In this document: piece by piece, positions 16,194 to 25,283 of the stretch
How positions within the stretch are numbered: the first letter of the stretch is position 1
How the letters are laid out: each line of letters begins with the position of its first letter
Assembly: GCA_031409955.1 (NCBI GenBank)
Contig: JANNYF010000301.1
Coordinates: 19,867 to 83,866, forward strand
Direction of reading: 5' to 3'
DNA: 64,000 nucleotides
Source of the DNA: JAFDVL01 sp031409955
GTDB lineage: Bacteria > Acidobacteriota > Blastocatellia > RBC074
Notes under the pieces: generated by a model
Told to the model about the DNA's origin: nothing
The model's database searches: none
What the model saw: only the letters and a program-made list of their open reading frames with translations
Made by a program: the position numbers and the translations under genes

Positions 16194-17441
16194 TTGGCTA
16201 AAACTTCAACTTCCAATCTCCAATCTCCAATTTCAAATTCCAAATCTCCCCTCCCCTTGCCCAAAGGATTCCTGACTGCGACCACGCGTTGCGGCCTGAA
16301 AAAAGCGGGCGAAGATTTGGCGCTCATCGTTTCCGAAACGCCTGCCGTCGCCGCCGCTGTCTTCACGCAAAACCTCGTCATCGCCGCGCCGGTATTGGTT
16401 TCGCGCCAGCATTTACGGCACAAAACGCATCGCGCGATTGTCGTCAATTCCGGCTGTGCCAATGCCGTGACGGGCGCAGAAGGTTTGGCGAACACACAAC
16501 GAACCGCGCAATTATTAGCGGAGTTCTTTAGCTGTGATCCAGGCGAAATCCTGGTCTGCTCGACCGGCGTGATTGGCGTGCAACTCCAGATGGAAAAGCT
16601 GGAAGCGGGATTGAAAGAAGCCACCGCCAAACTTTCACGCGAGAACGGCACAGCAATTGCCAATCTAGCCAGCGCGATTATGACGACGGACACGCGCCCC
16701 AAACAAGCTTCGCGCTCTTTCACCTTGGGCGGCAAACGCGTCACGATTTCCGGCGTTGCCAAAGGCGCAGGGATGATCCATCCGAATATGGCGACGCTGC
16801 TGTCGTTCGTGATGACCGATGCGGCGATCAGCAAGAAAGCGTTGCAGGCAGCGCTCAAACACGCCGTGAATCAAAGCTTCAATCGCGTGACGATTGATGG
16901 CGACACCTCAACCAATGACACACTCGCCGCATTGGCGAATGGCGCAGCGGGCAATGTGTTGATTGCCAAAGCAGAAGGCGCGGAGTTTGAGCGCTTTACC
17001 AAAGGCTTGACCGATGTCTGCCGCGCGCTGGCGATTGAAATCGCACGCGACGGCGAGGGGATGCGCAAGCTGATTACGATTCAAATCAAACGCGCACCCA
17101 ATGAATCAATGGCGCATCGCATCGCCGAAACAATTGCCACCTCGCCGCTGGTCAAAACGGCGATGGCGGGAGAAGATGCGAATTGGGGTCGCATTCTGGC
17201 AGCAGCGGGACGCGCAGGCGTCAAATTTGATGTCAGCAAAGTGAACATCAAATTGGGCAATTTATTTGTGGCTAAAAACGGGCGCGGCTTGCCGTTCGAC
17301 GAAGCCAAAGCCCTCGCAATACTCAAGCATGATGCGGTCACGATCACGCTGGATTTGCAACAAGGCGAGGCCGAAGTCACCGAATGGACATGCGATTTGA
17401 CAGAGGAGTATATTCGCATCAACGCGGATTACCGGACTTAA
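16194..17441 (+). CDS. argJ: bifunctional glutamate N-acetyltransferase / ornithine acetyltransferase
   Basis: Transfers acetyl between N-acetylornithine and glutamate, and possibly uses acetyl-CoA. 415 residues from TTG 16194, with AGAGGA ten bases upstream; ArgJ is self-cleaved at Ala-Thr, here in NMATLLSF (Thr about residue 202). Other blocks are LPKGFLTATTRCGLKK, VVNSGCANAVTG, VCSTGVIG, GVAKGAGMIHP and AGEDANWGRI. The first 20 or so residues (TSTSNLQSPISNSKSP) come from a heptamer array and precede the usual N-terminus, so the true start could be later, but no other good start was seen. The upstream frame to 16044 is repeat-derived. Confidence 0.9.
   Translation: MAKTSTSNLQSPISNSKSPLPLPKGFLTATTRCGLKKAGEDLALIVSETPAVAAAVFTQNLVIAAPVLVSRQHLRHKTHRAIVVNSGCANAVTGAEGLANTQRTAQLLAEFFSCDPGEILVCSTGVIGVQLQMEKLEAGLKEATAKLSRENGTAIANLASAIMTTDTRPKQASRSFTLGGKRVTISGVAKGAGMIHPNMATLLSFVMTDAAISKKALQAALKHAVNQSFNRVTIDGDTSTNDTLAALANGAAGNVLIAKAEGAEFERFTKGLTDVCRALAIEIARDGEGMRKLITIQIKRAPNESMAHRIAETIATSPLVKTAMAGEDANWGRILAAAGRAGVKFDVSKVNIKLGNLFVAKNGRGLPFDEAKALAILKHDAVTITLDLQQGEAEVTEWTCDLTEEYIRINADYRT
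16212..16246. repeat. TCCAATC heptamer array inside the argJ start region
   Basis: Five tandem degenerate heptamers (TCCAATC twice, then diverged copies) lie in frame at the 5' end of argJ and encode the low-complexity NLQSPISNSKSP. Unlike the intergenic elements it has no inverted partner nearby. Confidence 0.75.
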
Positions 17442-17442
17442 T

Positions 17443-17534
17443 CGGTGGTCAGTGGTCGGTGGTGGGTGGTCGGTAGCGAGTTGTTTCGAGCCTGCTACCA
17501 ACCACTGACCACCAGCCACCGACTACCGGCCACC
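17443..17534. repeat. palindrome with GGTGGTC heptamer arms
   Basis: The left arm 17443-17477 is tandem GGTGGTC-like heptamers. The right arm 17494-17534 is the inverted set (CCACTGACCACC and similar). It starts two bases after the argJ stop. The same unit occurs as a one-armed array inside the CHAT gene at 36212-36246. Confidence 0.85.
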
Positions 17535-17628
17535 AACAAATTTTCTGCAACCATCCGCCAAACGACTTCGTAAGGAAGGAATTACAAACTGACGAGGAAG
17601 TTCGACTTAAACAGTTTTCGGAGAAAGT

Positions 17629-19404
17629 ATGCTTCAACGAGATCGGAATTATTTTTCTTTACCCACTATTATTTTTGCCTGCGCGTTTTGTGTTCTGAGC
17701 GGCTCTGCACAAACGCCCATTCCGTCCGACACACCACCGCAAGGAGCCATCCAATCTCCCCAGATCAAACCGCGCCCCATCCCGGATCGAATGGTGGGCG
17801 TAGACCCCAGCAAGATGGTCAGATGGACTTTGCGCGATGCGATTGTGAGCGCGTTGGAAGGTAATGTGGATATTCAATTGGAGCGCGAAAACGTGCGGCT
17901 GGCAGAATATGATTTGTTGGGTGCGCGCGCCGTCTATGATCCATCCTTCACCTCCTCGCTCACGTTTGCGCCCCAACGATTCCCCAACACGTTCGCCTTT
18001 AGCGGGACGTCCGATACGGCGATCATCACGAACACACTGCGGGCTGATTTTGGGATGAGGCGCTTGATTGAACGAAGCGGCGGCGTACTTGATTTCAACT
18101 TCAACAACAGCAAAGTGACGGGCAACCGGAATCAATTGAGTCCGCAATTTGGCCCACAACTCGGCGTCAGCTTCACACAACCCTTGAAGCGAAATTTCAA
18201 AGTAGACTTCAATCGGCGGCAAATCCAGATTGCGAAAAAACAATTGGATTTGTCCGATGCGACCTTTCGACAACGCGCCATCGAAATCATTTCGCGGGTG
18301 CAAGCCGCTTACTGGGATTTAGCCTTTGCCCTCCGCGATGAAGAAATTCAACGCGAGGCCGTAAAATTGGCCGAAACCCAATTGACCAACAATCAACGGC
18401 AGGTCGAAATCGGGACGTTAGCGCCGATTGATGTGGTGTCGGCGGCGACCTCCGTCGAGTCGCGTCGGATTCAAGTGTTTCAAGCTATGAGCGCGGTCTC
18501 ACAAGCCGAAAACACGCTCAAACAATTGGTGGTGGACAGCCCCGACTCAACTCTCTGGCAGGCGAAGATCACGCCCACCGAATCGTTTGATATTCAACCA
18601 ATGGCACTCCCCTTGGAGGATGCGTTGCGCCTGGCGCGCGACAATCGCCCGGAACTCAAACAATTGGCGTTACAAAAAGAAATCAACGCGACCAACATAG
18701 ATTTCTTCCGCAACCAGGCCAAACCCCAGATTGATTTTGTCGCCAGCTATAACACCAACGGCACTGGCGGAACGCCCATCGTGGCCGGCAACATACAACC
18801 CATTTGCAGTCCGCTGACCATCGCCGGACAACCAAAATGTGTCTCCGTAGTTCCTGTAGATGATGGCAAGGGAAGTTTCATACCAGGCGTTAGAATCACC
18901 GATTATGGGACGCGTCAGGTCGTCGCAGGCGATTTTGTGGGCGGTTATGGACAAGCGCTCCGCAACCTGTTCACCAACAAATATCACACCATCAGCTTCG
19001 GCGTGAATATCAACATCCCCTGGAAAAACAAGCTGGCTGAAGCGAATTTAGGCCGTTCGAAAGAGGATTCTAAACGGATTGATTTGCAAACCCGTCGCCA
19101 GATTCAAGACATTGAAACCCAAATCCGCAACGACATTCAATCTATTGATTTTGCCAAGATGCGAGTCGAAGCCGCCCGCGCCGCCGAAGAATTCGCCAAG
19201 CAGCAATTGGCCGGCGAGGAGAAACGCTTCTCGGCGGGGTTGTCTACCACCTTCCTCGTACTGCAACGACAAAACGATTATTCCATTGCCAGAGGAAGCA
19301 CGCTGCGCGCGTTGACCGATTACAACAAACTCGTCGCCCAGTTGCAGCGTGACATTGGCACGACTCTTTCCACCAACAACATCGAAGTCAAATCCGAGAA
19401 GTGA
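17629..19404 (+). CDS. TolC family outer membrane protein
   Basis: 591 residues. A signal peptide (about 1-26, ending GSAQ) is followed by a proline-rich stretch and then two repeats of the outer-membrane-efflux fold: long helices such as ALEGNVDIQLERENVRLAEYD, QRAIEIISRVQAAYWDLAFA, AVKLAETQLTNNQRQVEIGT and, in the second half, IRNDIQSIDFAKMRVEAARA. It forms trimeric channels for export with an inner-membrane pump. No pump genes adjoin it; an adaptor and ATPase lie 40 kb away. GGAG sits five bases before the ATG. Confidence 0.88.
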   Translation: MLQRDRNYFSLPTIIFACAFCVLSGSAQTPIPSDTPPQGAIQSPQIKPRPIPDRMVGVDPSKMVRWTLRDAIVSALEGNVDIQLERENVRLAEYDLLGARAVYDPSFTSSLTFAPQRFPNTFAFSGTSDTAIITNTLRADFGMRRLIERSGGVLDFNFNNSKVTGNRNQLSPQFGPQLGVSFTQPLKRNFKVDFNRRQIQIAKKQLDLSDATFRQRAIEIISRVQAAYWDLAFALRDEEIQREAVKLAETQLTNNQRQVEIGTLAPIDVVSAATSVESRRIQVFQAMSAVSQAENTLKQLVVDSPDSTLWQAKITPTESFDIQPMALPLEDALRLARDNRPELKQLALQKEINATNIDFFRNQAKPQIDFVASYNTNGTGGTPIVAGNIQPICSPLTIAGQPKCVSVVPVDDGKGSFIPGVRITDYGTRQVVAGDFVGGYGQALRNLFTNKYHTISFGVNINIPWKNKLAEANLGRSKEDSKRIDLQTRRQIQDIETQIRNDIQSIDFAKMRVEAARAAEEFAKQQLAGEEKRFSAGLSTTFLVLQRQNDYSIARGSTLRALTDYNKLVAQLQRDIGTTLSTNNIEVKSEK

Positions 19405-19484
19405 AAAGAGAGAGGGGATGGGGAGAAAGAGCGGTGAAGCGACGTCATCCCTCCTTCCCCCCATCCCCTTCTCTCTTTTCCCCC
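19403..19484. repeat. purine/pyrimidine palindrome after the tolC-like gene
   Basis: The left arm 19403-19431 (GAAAAGAGAGAGGGGATGGG...) pairs with the right arm 19453-19484 (...CCCATCCCCTTCTCTCTTTT). It overlaps the stop codon of the TolC-like gene and resembles the other stop-abutting palindromes. Confidence 0.75.
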
Positions 19485-19528
19485 ATTCCCTCGTTTCGTG
19501 TGTACCAGCCCCTTCAGGTTATTCAGTT

Positions 19529-20140
19529 GTGCAAGAAATTCTGATTGCAGAAGACAGCGCCGTTACTCGTCATTTGTTGGAATCACATCTGACCAGTTGG
19601 GGATACAAGGTTCTAACGACGGAAAATGGGGTGGAGGCTTGGGAACGGTTACAGCAGGAAGCTGCGCCGCGCCTCGCTATTCTGGATTGGATGATGCCGG
19701 AAATGAGCGGTGTCGAAGTGATTCACCAGGTTCGCGCGCAACGCCATCGCTCTTACACCTATATCATTTTGCTGACGGGCAATACGACCCGCGAAGACTT
19801 GGCCGCCGGGTTTGCCGCCGGTGCGGACGATTACATTTTCAAGCCCTTCGATGAAACCGTGCTCCATGCCCGTATCAACGCGGGCGAGCGGATTCTCCAT
19901 CTCGAACAAACCCTCGCCCATAAAATCACAGAACTCGAATTGGCGCTCACACAAGTCAAACAACTCAAAGAACTCTTGCCGATTTGCATGTTTTGCAAGA
20001 AAATCCGAGATGATCATGATTACTGGCATCAGATCGAAGTATATTTGCACCAGCACACCGGGACGGATTTCAGTCATGGCATTTGCCCTGATTGCTTTTC
20101 CAGACGACACGAGTTGTTTCACTCTGCACAAAACCTATGA
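19529..20140 (+). CDS. response regulator with C-terminal cysteine-rich module
   Basis: 203 residues from GTG 19529. The receiver domain (about 1-120) has the acidic pair in IAEDSAVTR, the phosphorylated Asp in LAILDWMMPEMSG (about 50), the Thr in LLTGNT and the Lys in YIFKPF. A helix leads to a tail with CMFCKKIRDDHDYWHQIEVY and HGICPDCFSR, a CxxC/CxxC module often found at the end of acidobacterial and deltaproteobacterial regulators and sensor kinases. There is no DNA-binding domain. GTG was chosen over the longer frame because that frame is read through the upstream palindrome. It is coupled to the ATP-grasp gene by ATGA. Confidence 0.8.
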   Translation: MQEILIAEDSAVTRHLLESHLTSWGYKVLTTENGVEAWERLQQEAAPRLAILDWMMPEMSGVEVIHQVRAQRHRSYTYIILLTGNTTREDLAAGFAAGADDYIFKPFDETVLHARINAGERILHLEQTLAHKITELELALTQVKQLKELLPICMFCKKIRDDHDYWHQIEVYLHQHTGTDFSHGICPDCFSRRHELFHSAQNL

Positions 20141-21351
20141 ACCAGCGCCCCTTTACTGTTCTTTGTCTAGCAAGCTATGAAAAAGGTGAAGACCTTCTGC
20201 GAGAATGCAAACAACAAGGCTGTACCGTCATTCTCGTCACCATTGAAAAGCTCAAGGACTCGACCTTCTGGCCGCGTGAAAGCATTGACGAATTTTTTGT
20301 CATACCAGACCCCGATTTGACGAAGCAGCCCGACATTACCTACGCCATCAGCTACCTGGCTCGCTCGCGCAAAATTGATTGTCTGATTGCGCTCGACGAA
20401 TTTGACATCGAGGTCGCCGCGACTTTGCGCGAACACTTGCGCATTCCGGGCATGGGCGACACGACCGCCCGCTATTTCCGCGACAAGTTAGCGATGCGTG
20501 TGCAGGCGAAAGATAGCGGCCTGCTCGTCCCCGAATTTTCCCGCGTCGTGAATTACGATGAACTGCGCGAGTTTATGGAACGCGTGCCGCCGCCCTGGGT
20601 GCTCAAACCGCGCACCTCAGCTTCCGCCATCGGCATCAAGAAGATTCGCGCATCGGAAGAACTGTGGCCTGCCCTTGATGCGCTCGGTGACGAGCAATCG
20701 TTTCACGTCTTGGAGCAATTCGTTCCCGGCGAAATTTATCACGTGGATTCCATCGTCAGCGAAAATGAAGTCGTGTTTGCCAATGTGCAAAAATACGGCT
20801 CGCCGCCGCTGAACGTGATGCACGATGGCGGCATTTTTACGAGCTACGGCGTGCCGCGCGGTTCTGCCGATGAAGTCGCGTTGCAAGCCGCCAATCGTGA
20901 CATCATCAAAGCCTTCAAGATGGTGCGCGGCGTCACACATGCCGAATTCATCAAAGGCCATTCCGACGGGAAATCTTACTTTCTCGAAATTGCGGCTCGC
21001 GTCGGTGGCGCATACATCAACGAAGTCGTCAAAGCGGCACGCGGCATCAATCTGTGGCGAGAATGGGCACGCGTCGAAATCACCCGACGCGGAAATGATG
21101 TCTATGAACTGCCCGCAGTGAAGCACGATTACGCGGGCATCATCATTTCGCTGGCGCGACAGGAACAGCCCGATTTGACGGGCTACAACGATCCTGAAAT
21201 CGTGCTGCGCCTCGACAAAAAAAATCACGCCGGGATCGTCGTCGCATCGCCTGATCCGGCGCGTGTGCAAGCCGTATTGGAAAGCTACACCGAACGGTTT
21301 TATCAAGACTTTCACGCCAGCGCTCCGCCGCCGGACAAGCCAACCGCCTAA
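20137..21351 (+). CDS. ATP-grasp ligase
   Basis: 404 residues from ATG 20137. The N-terminal alpha/beta domain (LCLASYEKGEDLLRECKQQG) is followed by ATP-grasp blocks: DKLAMRVQAKDSGLLVPEFS, PWVLKPRTSASAIGIKKI, FVPGEIYHVDSIV and YFLEIAARVGGAYINEV. Such enzymes join a carboxylate to an amine or thiol through an acyl phosphate; the substrate is unknown. Carbamoyl-phosphate-synthase-like and amino-acid-ligase-like families are alternatives. The ATGA overlap with the response regulator suggests regulated expression, or a product that works with the regulator. Confidence 0.78.
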   Translation: MNQRPFTVLCLASYEKGEDLLRECKQQGCTVILVTIEKLKDSTFWPRESIDEFFVIPDPDLTKQPDITYAISYLARSRKIDCLIALDEFDIEVAATLREHLRIPGMGDTTARYFRDKLAMRVQAKDSGLLVPEFSRVVNYDELREFMERVPPPWVLKPRTSASAIGIKKIRASEELWPALDALGDEQSFHVLEQFVPGEIYHVDSIVSENEVVFANVQKYGSPPLNVMHDGGIFTSYGVPRGSADEVALQAANRDIIKAFKMVRGVTHAEFIKGHSDGKSYFLEIAARVGGAYINEVVKAARGINLWREWARVEITRRGNDVYELPAVKHDYAGIIISLARQEQPDLTGYNDPEIVLRLDKKNHAGIVVASPDPARVQAVLESYTERFYQDFHASAPPPDKPTA

Positions 21352-21391
21352 AGGTAGTGGCTTTTGCAACCACGCAAGCTGTCCGTTTGCG

Positions 21392-24361
21392 CTACCGTTT
21401 CACTTCCGCCGTCCAGTTCAAAATCACGCTGACGGGCGCGGGCTTTCCGACCAACGTTCCAATCAGGAATCGTTGCCCGTCCGGTGTCACGTCATACTCA
21501 CTCGGATTACTAAAGAGTAGTGGCATCAAGTGTGTTTTGAATAAAGCAACAGGCGCACCTGCCACAAAGGTCGTGCCGCCTGTTTTCACCGGAACCGCCA
21601 TCATCTGCCCGTCCGTGGCGACATAAAACAGTTCCTGCCCATCACGGCGCCAGCGAGGATAATTGCCACCCTGCGGAGAGACTCGCACCTTATTGCCGCC
21701 CAACTTGCCGTCCGCAGTGAACGATTGCACATAGATTTCATAGCTGCCCGATTCATCCGAGACATAAGCCAGCCAGTGCCCATCAGGAGAAAACTGTCCC
21801 TGGGATTCAGCGAACTCGGTAGCCAGTAGCGTGTAATACTGACGATCACCAAAGAGCGGCAGACACCAAATGTCAGAGCGATTCTTTTGTGAGGGATAGT
21901 TGTAAACGATGAACCGTCCATCCGGCGACCAATCCGTGGTACGAGCGGGACGATCCATTAACCGTTCTTCTGTTCCCGTACCGCTTGCCGCTGTTTTGAA
22001 AAGGCCACTTCTTTCTATAGTGGGCGCACCTCTAAAATGGGCTATCTGGCTGCCATCTGGCGACCAGATCGGACATTGATCATACTCAGGATTCGTCGTT
22101 AGCCGGAGGGGAAGATTACGCGCCAGATCAATCACCCAGATGTCATCATTGCGCACCTGTGGGTCGCTGCGAAAGAGGGCAACTTTTTTTCCGTCGGGCG
22201 AGAGGCGCAGACTATGCCCGTTCGTCACATTGCTGGGCGGGCCGACGACACCACGTTGATTGCCCTCACGATCAAACCAGACAAGCTGATAAGGCGGTCG
22301 CCGATCTCCTTGCCAGGTCAGCACCCCATTCGTCGAGACAGAAAAGGAAACGCCAATGAAAAGTGCATTGTTATTCGATTGGGTCAGGGGAACGGCCTCG
22401 CCCTTTACTTCCAGTCGCTCAGCATCAAAAGCCTGCGCCATTAACGCCCCATTGCGCACAAAGACCAACCAACCGGGCGGCGCATACAAGGCAGGCCCGC
22501 CATCGGCCAGCACTTGTTTCACCTCGGTGGAATCCAGGGAACCAACGAAAATCTTCTGCTCGCTCTCCTTGTCAATGAGGCGATAGAGAAAATGGCGGCC
22601 ATCAGGCAGGAAAGAGGGGTTCAGGTGTGTTGGAATGTACGGTAGGTGCTGCTTAAAATCCAACGGCACTTTCTGTGGCTGACCACCTGTGTCGGGGATT
22701 TGGAACAAATCACTGCTGGAAGCAGGCTGAAAAAGGATGACGCCCGTATGGCTCCAGGCTGCGCCGTGAAATCTGACCGCATCGGTGAGTTCCTGTGGAC
22801 GACCGCCGTTCAAATCAAGTCGCCGCAGCTTCCCTTTGGAAGCGAAGCCAATTGAGCGACTATCTGGCGACCAGAAAGGATTCATTGGGTCTTCGGTGCC
22901 GGGGAGCAATTGCGCGTCTGAGGCGTTGAGCGAACGTACCCAAAGTTGTCGTTTGCCATCGGCGGAGCGGCCCGTAAAGAGCAGTTTCTGTCCATCGGGT
23001 GAGACGATGACAGAATCCCATGACGCATTGTCAAAGGTCAGATTCTCCGGCGGCACAAACGCCAGCCGCGCCGCTCGTGGTTCTATTGCCGAACGCTTAT
23101 AGAAATACGCCAAACTCATCACGAGCAACGCCAAGCCCAACACACTTGCGGCAAGCATCCAGCCACGATCCCGCCAGCCGCTGCGCTTCATAGACGTTGT
23201 GTTGTTGAGCGCGGGGACAACTGCCGTGCGATTCGTACCCGACGTGCTGGGCGTGGACAACGCTTCGAGCGCAAAGCCCAGATCGTGTGCCGAGTGAAAG
23301 CGGCGTTCCGGCTTTTTCTCTAAACAACGGCGCACGATTTTTTCCAGAGCAGGCGAAATCCTGGCGTTGATTTCGCTCAATTCGGGCGGGTCTTTCTTGA
23401 GGATGGCATTCATCACTTCGACATACGAATCGCCCGTGAAGGCGCGCTTGCCACTCAACATTTCAAAGAGAATCAGACCGAACGAAAAGATGTCGGAACG
23501 ATGGTCTACGGTTTCGCCAAGTACCTGTTCAGGCGACATATACGCGACCGTGCCCATCACTGTCCCCGGATTGGTAAGTTGTTTTTGAGTAGGGACATCC
23601 GAACCCGCCGAGACATGGCGGGGCGGTCGCAGCTTGGCTAAACCAAAGTCCAAAATCTTGAGGCGTCCATCCTTTGTGACGAACAAATTCTCCGGCTTCA
23701 GATCACGATGCACGATACCGCTGGCGTGCGCCGCTGCCAGCCCCTCCGCAATCTGTTGCGCATACTCAACCGCCAGCCGTGGCGATAAGGCCCCGTGTTG
23801 CAACGGCGCACGCAGTTCCTCACCCACCAGCAATTCCATCACGATGTACGGCGTACCTTCGTGCGAACCAAAATCATACGCCGTCAAAATGTTCGGATGA
23901 TTGAGCGCCCCAACGGCGCGGGCTTCCTGCTCAAAACGACGCAACCGCGCAGGGTCGCTGATATAGGAAGCAGGCAGAACTTTGATCGCAACCTCGCGGT
24001 GCAAGTGGGTGTCGGTGGCACGCCAGACTTCGCCCATCCCGCCTGCGCCCAGATGCGCGAGCAATTGGTAATGCCCCAGCATTCGCCCCACCATCGTTCC
24101 GGCTTTTTCTGCAACGAGTAGCTCCGTCGCAAGCAGCGCCGGGAGATCGTCAAACGAGTCTTCCGCTTCTGCTTTGGCAAGCAGCGCTTCCACTTCCTCG
24201 CGCAAAGTTTCCTCGCCCGTACAGGCTTCCGCCAGAAACGCCCCGCGTTGGTTCGGCTCGCGTTCCAGCGCAGTATAAAACAGCTTTTCGATGTGTTGCC
24301 AGCGTTCCGGCGTCATGGCTTGCTCCATGACAAGCGTCGCGGCTTCGTCGTTCTCGTGCAT
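21392..24361 (-). CDS. serine/threonine protein kinase with C-terminal TolB-like propeller
   Basis: 989 residues, the PknB-like architecture common in Acidobacteriota. Order: N-terminal helical segment (1-85) typical of kinases paired with this sigma-factor group; kinase domain (about 93-360) with GAGGMGEV, VAIKVLP, HRDLKPENL, DFGLAK and APE-like SPEQ; transmembrane helix (about 403-424); then extracytoplasmic PD40/WD40-like repeats (SPDGQKLLF, SPDGKKVALF, SPDGSQIAH, SPDGRFIVY, SPDGHWLAY). Catalytic residues look intact. The ATG lies three bases after the sigma-factor stop with GGGAAG upstream, so the two are an operon. Confidence 0.93.
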   Translation of the reverse strand: MHENDEAATLVMEQAMTPERWQHIEKLFYTALEREPNQRGAFLAEACTGEETLREEVEALLAKAEAEDSFDDLPALLATELLVAEKAGTMVGRMLGHYQLLAHLGAGGMGEVWRATDTHLHREVAIKVLPASYISDPARLRRFEQEARAVGALNHPNILTAYDFGSHEGTPYIVMELLVGEELRAPLQHGALSPRLAVEYAQQIAEGLAAAHASGIVHRDLKPENLFVTKDGRLKILDFGLAKLRPPRHVSAGSDVPTQKQLTNPGTVMGTVAYMSPEQVLGETVDHRSDIFSFGLILFEMLSGKRAFTGDSYVEVMNAILKKDPPELSEINARISPALEKIVRRCLEKKPERRFHSAHDLGFALEALSTPSTSGTNRTAVVPALNNTTSMKRSGWRDRGWMLAASVLGLALLVMSLAYFYKRSAIEPRAARLAFVPPENLTFDNASWDSVIVSPDGQKLLFTGRSADGKRQLWVRSLNASDAQLLPGTEDPMNPFWSPDSRSIGFASKGKLRRLDLNGGRPQELTDAVRFHGAAWSHTGVILFQPASSSDLFQIPDTGGQPQKVPLDFKQHLPYIPTHLNPSFLPDGRHFLYRLIDKESEQKIFVGSLDSTEVKQVLADGGPALYAPPGWLVFVRNGALMAQAFDAERLEVKGEAVPLTQSNNNALFIGVSFSVSTNGVLTWQGDRRPPYQLVWFDREGNQRGVVGPPSNVTNGHSLRLSPDGKKVALFRSDPQVRNDDIWVIDLARNLPLRLTTNPEYDQCPIWSPDGSQIAHFRGAPTIERSGLFKTAASGTGTEERLMDRPARTTDWSPDGRFIVYNYPSQKNRSDIWCLPLFGDRQYYTLLATEFAESQGQFSPDGHWLAYVSDESGSYEIYVQSFTADGKLGGNKVRVSPQGGNYPRWRRDGQELFYVATDGQMMAVPVKTGGTTFVAGAPVALFKTHLMPLLFSNPSEYDVTPDGQRFLIGTLVGKPAPVSVILNWTAEVKR

Positions 24362-24364
24362 TCG

Positions 24365-24931
24365 TCACTTCCCTATTTCTTGTTGTAACCAGGCTTTGGC
24401 CAACGTCCATTCGCGCATCACTGTGCCGGGCGATAGCCTCAGAACTTCCGCCGTTTCTTCAATGCTCAAGCCGCCAAAAAATCGTAGCTCCACCATGCGA
24501 CTCTTGCGCTCATCAAACTGCACCATTGCGGTCAGTGCATCGTCCAGCGCGACCATCTCCGCCGAGCGCTCAATGGACACTTCCGCTGCTTCTTCCAATG
24601 TCACTTGTAAGGCCGTGCCACCGCGCCGCGCCGTGTGGCGAGTACGCGCATAATCCACCAGAATGCGCCGCATCAACTGCGCGGACACAGCAAAGAATTG
24701 GGCGCGGTTCTGCCATTGCATTTGCGTTTGATCCAGCAACCGCAAGTAAGCTTCATTGACGAGGTCAGTGGTTTGCAGCGTGTGACCCGCACGTTCCCCC
24801 GCCAGATAACGATGCGCCAGCCGCCGCAATTCCGCATAGACCAACGGCATCAATTGATCCAACGCCACTTGATCGCCATCGCTCCAGGCCAGCAACAAAT
24901 GGGTCACTTCCGAGGTTGCAGTTGAGTCCAT
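24365..24931 (-). CDS. ECF-type RNA polymerase sigma factor
   Basis: 188 residues of the ECF subfamily typical of Acidobacteriota and Planctomycetota. Region 2 is EVTHLLLAWSDGDQ through TDLVNEAYLRLLDQ, and region 4 is MVELRFFGGLSIEETAEVLRL followed by SPGTVMREWTLAKAWL. It would direct polymerase to a dedicated regulon. The downstream kinase, cotranscribed, probably controls it by phosphorylation, as proposed for ECF groups linked to Ser/Thr kinases. No anti-sigma factor is present. AAGGAG is only three bases from the ATG. Confidence 0.92.
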   Translation of the reverse strand: MDSTATSEVTHLLLAWSDGDQVALDQLMPLVYAELRRLAHRYLAGERAGHTLQTTDLVNEAYLRLLDQTQMQWQNRAQFFAVSAQLMRRILVDYARTRHTARRGGTALQVTLEEAAEVSIERSAEMVALDDALTAMVQFDERKSRMVELRFFGGLSIEETAEVLRLSPGTVMREWTLAKAWLQQEIGK

Positions 24932-25131
24932 AATCTCCTTGAGCTAATTACGGCTTGAGATTGTTGTCCTACCAGGCTTGTTCGTAGACACACAAATTAT
25001 ACTCGTCGTGTTGCTCAGACTAAAGGCTCAGTAAAAAAACTTGGGCGGTCGTGAGAGGTTTTGGCCGCAAATTCCGCGTCTATAAATGGGAATGAAAATA
25101 TCGGCAATAAATATTTTGCTCATCTGGGGAC

Positions 25132-25163
25132 AGCGAAGACTTCAATTACGCATAGTCTTCGCT
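25132..25163. promoter_or_regulatory. 10-bp perfect inverted repeat upstream of the Oar-like gene
   Basis: AGCGAAGACT (25132-25141) and AGTCTTCGCT (25154-25163) are perfect arms around a 12-base loop. It could be an operator or a leader hairpin; there is no U run, so it is not a typical terminator. Confidence 0.5.
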
Positions 25164-25199
25164 TGAAAATCAAGCAGGATGCCACCCTCCCCTAAGATT

Positions 25200-25217
25200 A
25201 CTGTGAAGGTTCACAGT
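25200..25217. promoter_or_regulatory. candidate operator ACTGTGAAGGTTCACAGT
   Basis: Perfect 8-2-8 palindrome 67 bases before the ATG of the Oar-like receptor. Its size and symmetry suit a dimeric helix-turn-helix regulator. The core TGTGA/TCACA resembles CRP/FNR-type half-sites, but the two-base spacer is shorter than the six bases typical of that family. Confidence 0.5.
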
Positions 25218-25283
25218 GACATTGGTGCCGAGTGCGGTTATTTTTGTTTTTCTAAGCAGCCAATCAACAGGAGAAAGACAGCT

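Larger units (their letters stand above)
24932..25283. other. divergent intergenic region between sigma-factor and Oar-like genes
   Basis: 352 bp without a convincing gene. It contains a minus-strand TATAAT (25001-24996) that may be the -10 box of the sigma-factor promoter, with a poor -35 match, plus two palindromes near the Oar-like gene (described separately) and AT-rich sequence around 25080-25120. Confidence 0.7.

Noticed and set aside
21352..21391. Hairpin between the ATP-grasp and kinase genes as a terminator
   Set aside because: GGTAGTGG and GCGCTACC pair only partly and no U run follows; support is too weak.
24996..25030. Full promoter call for the sigma-factor gene
   Set aside because: The TATAAT is perfect, but no acceptable -35 hexamer lies 16-18 bases upstream, so it is only mentioned within the intergenic region.
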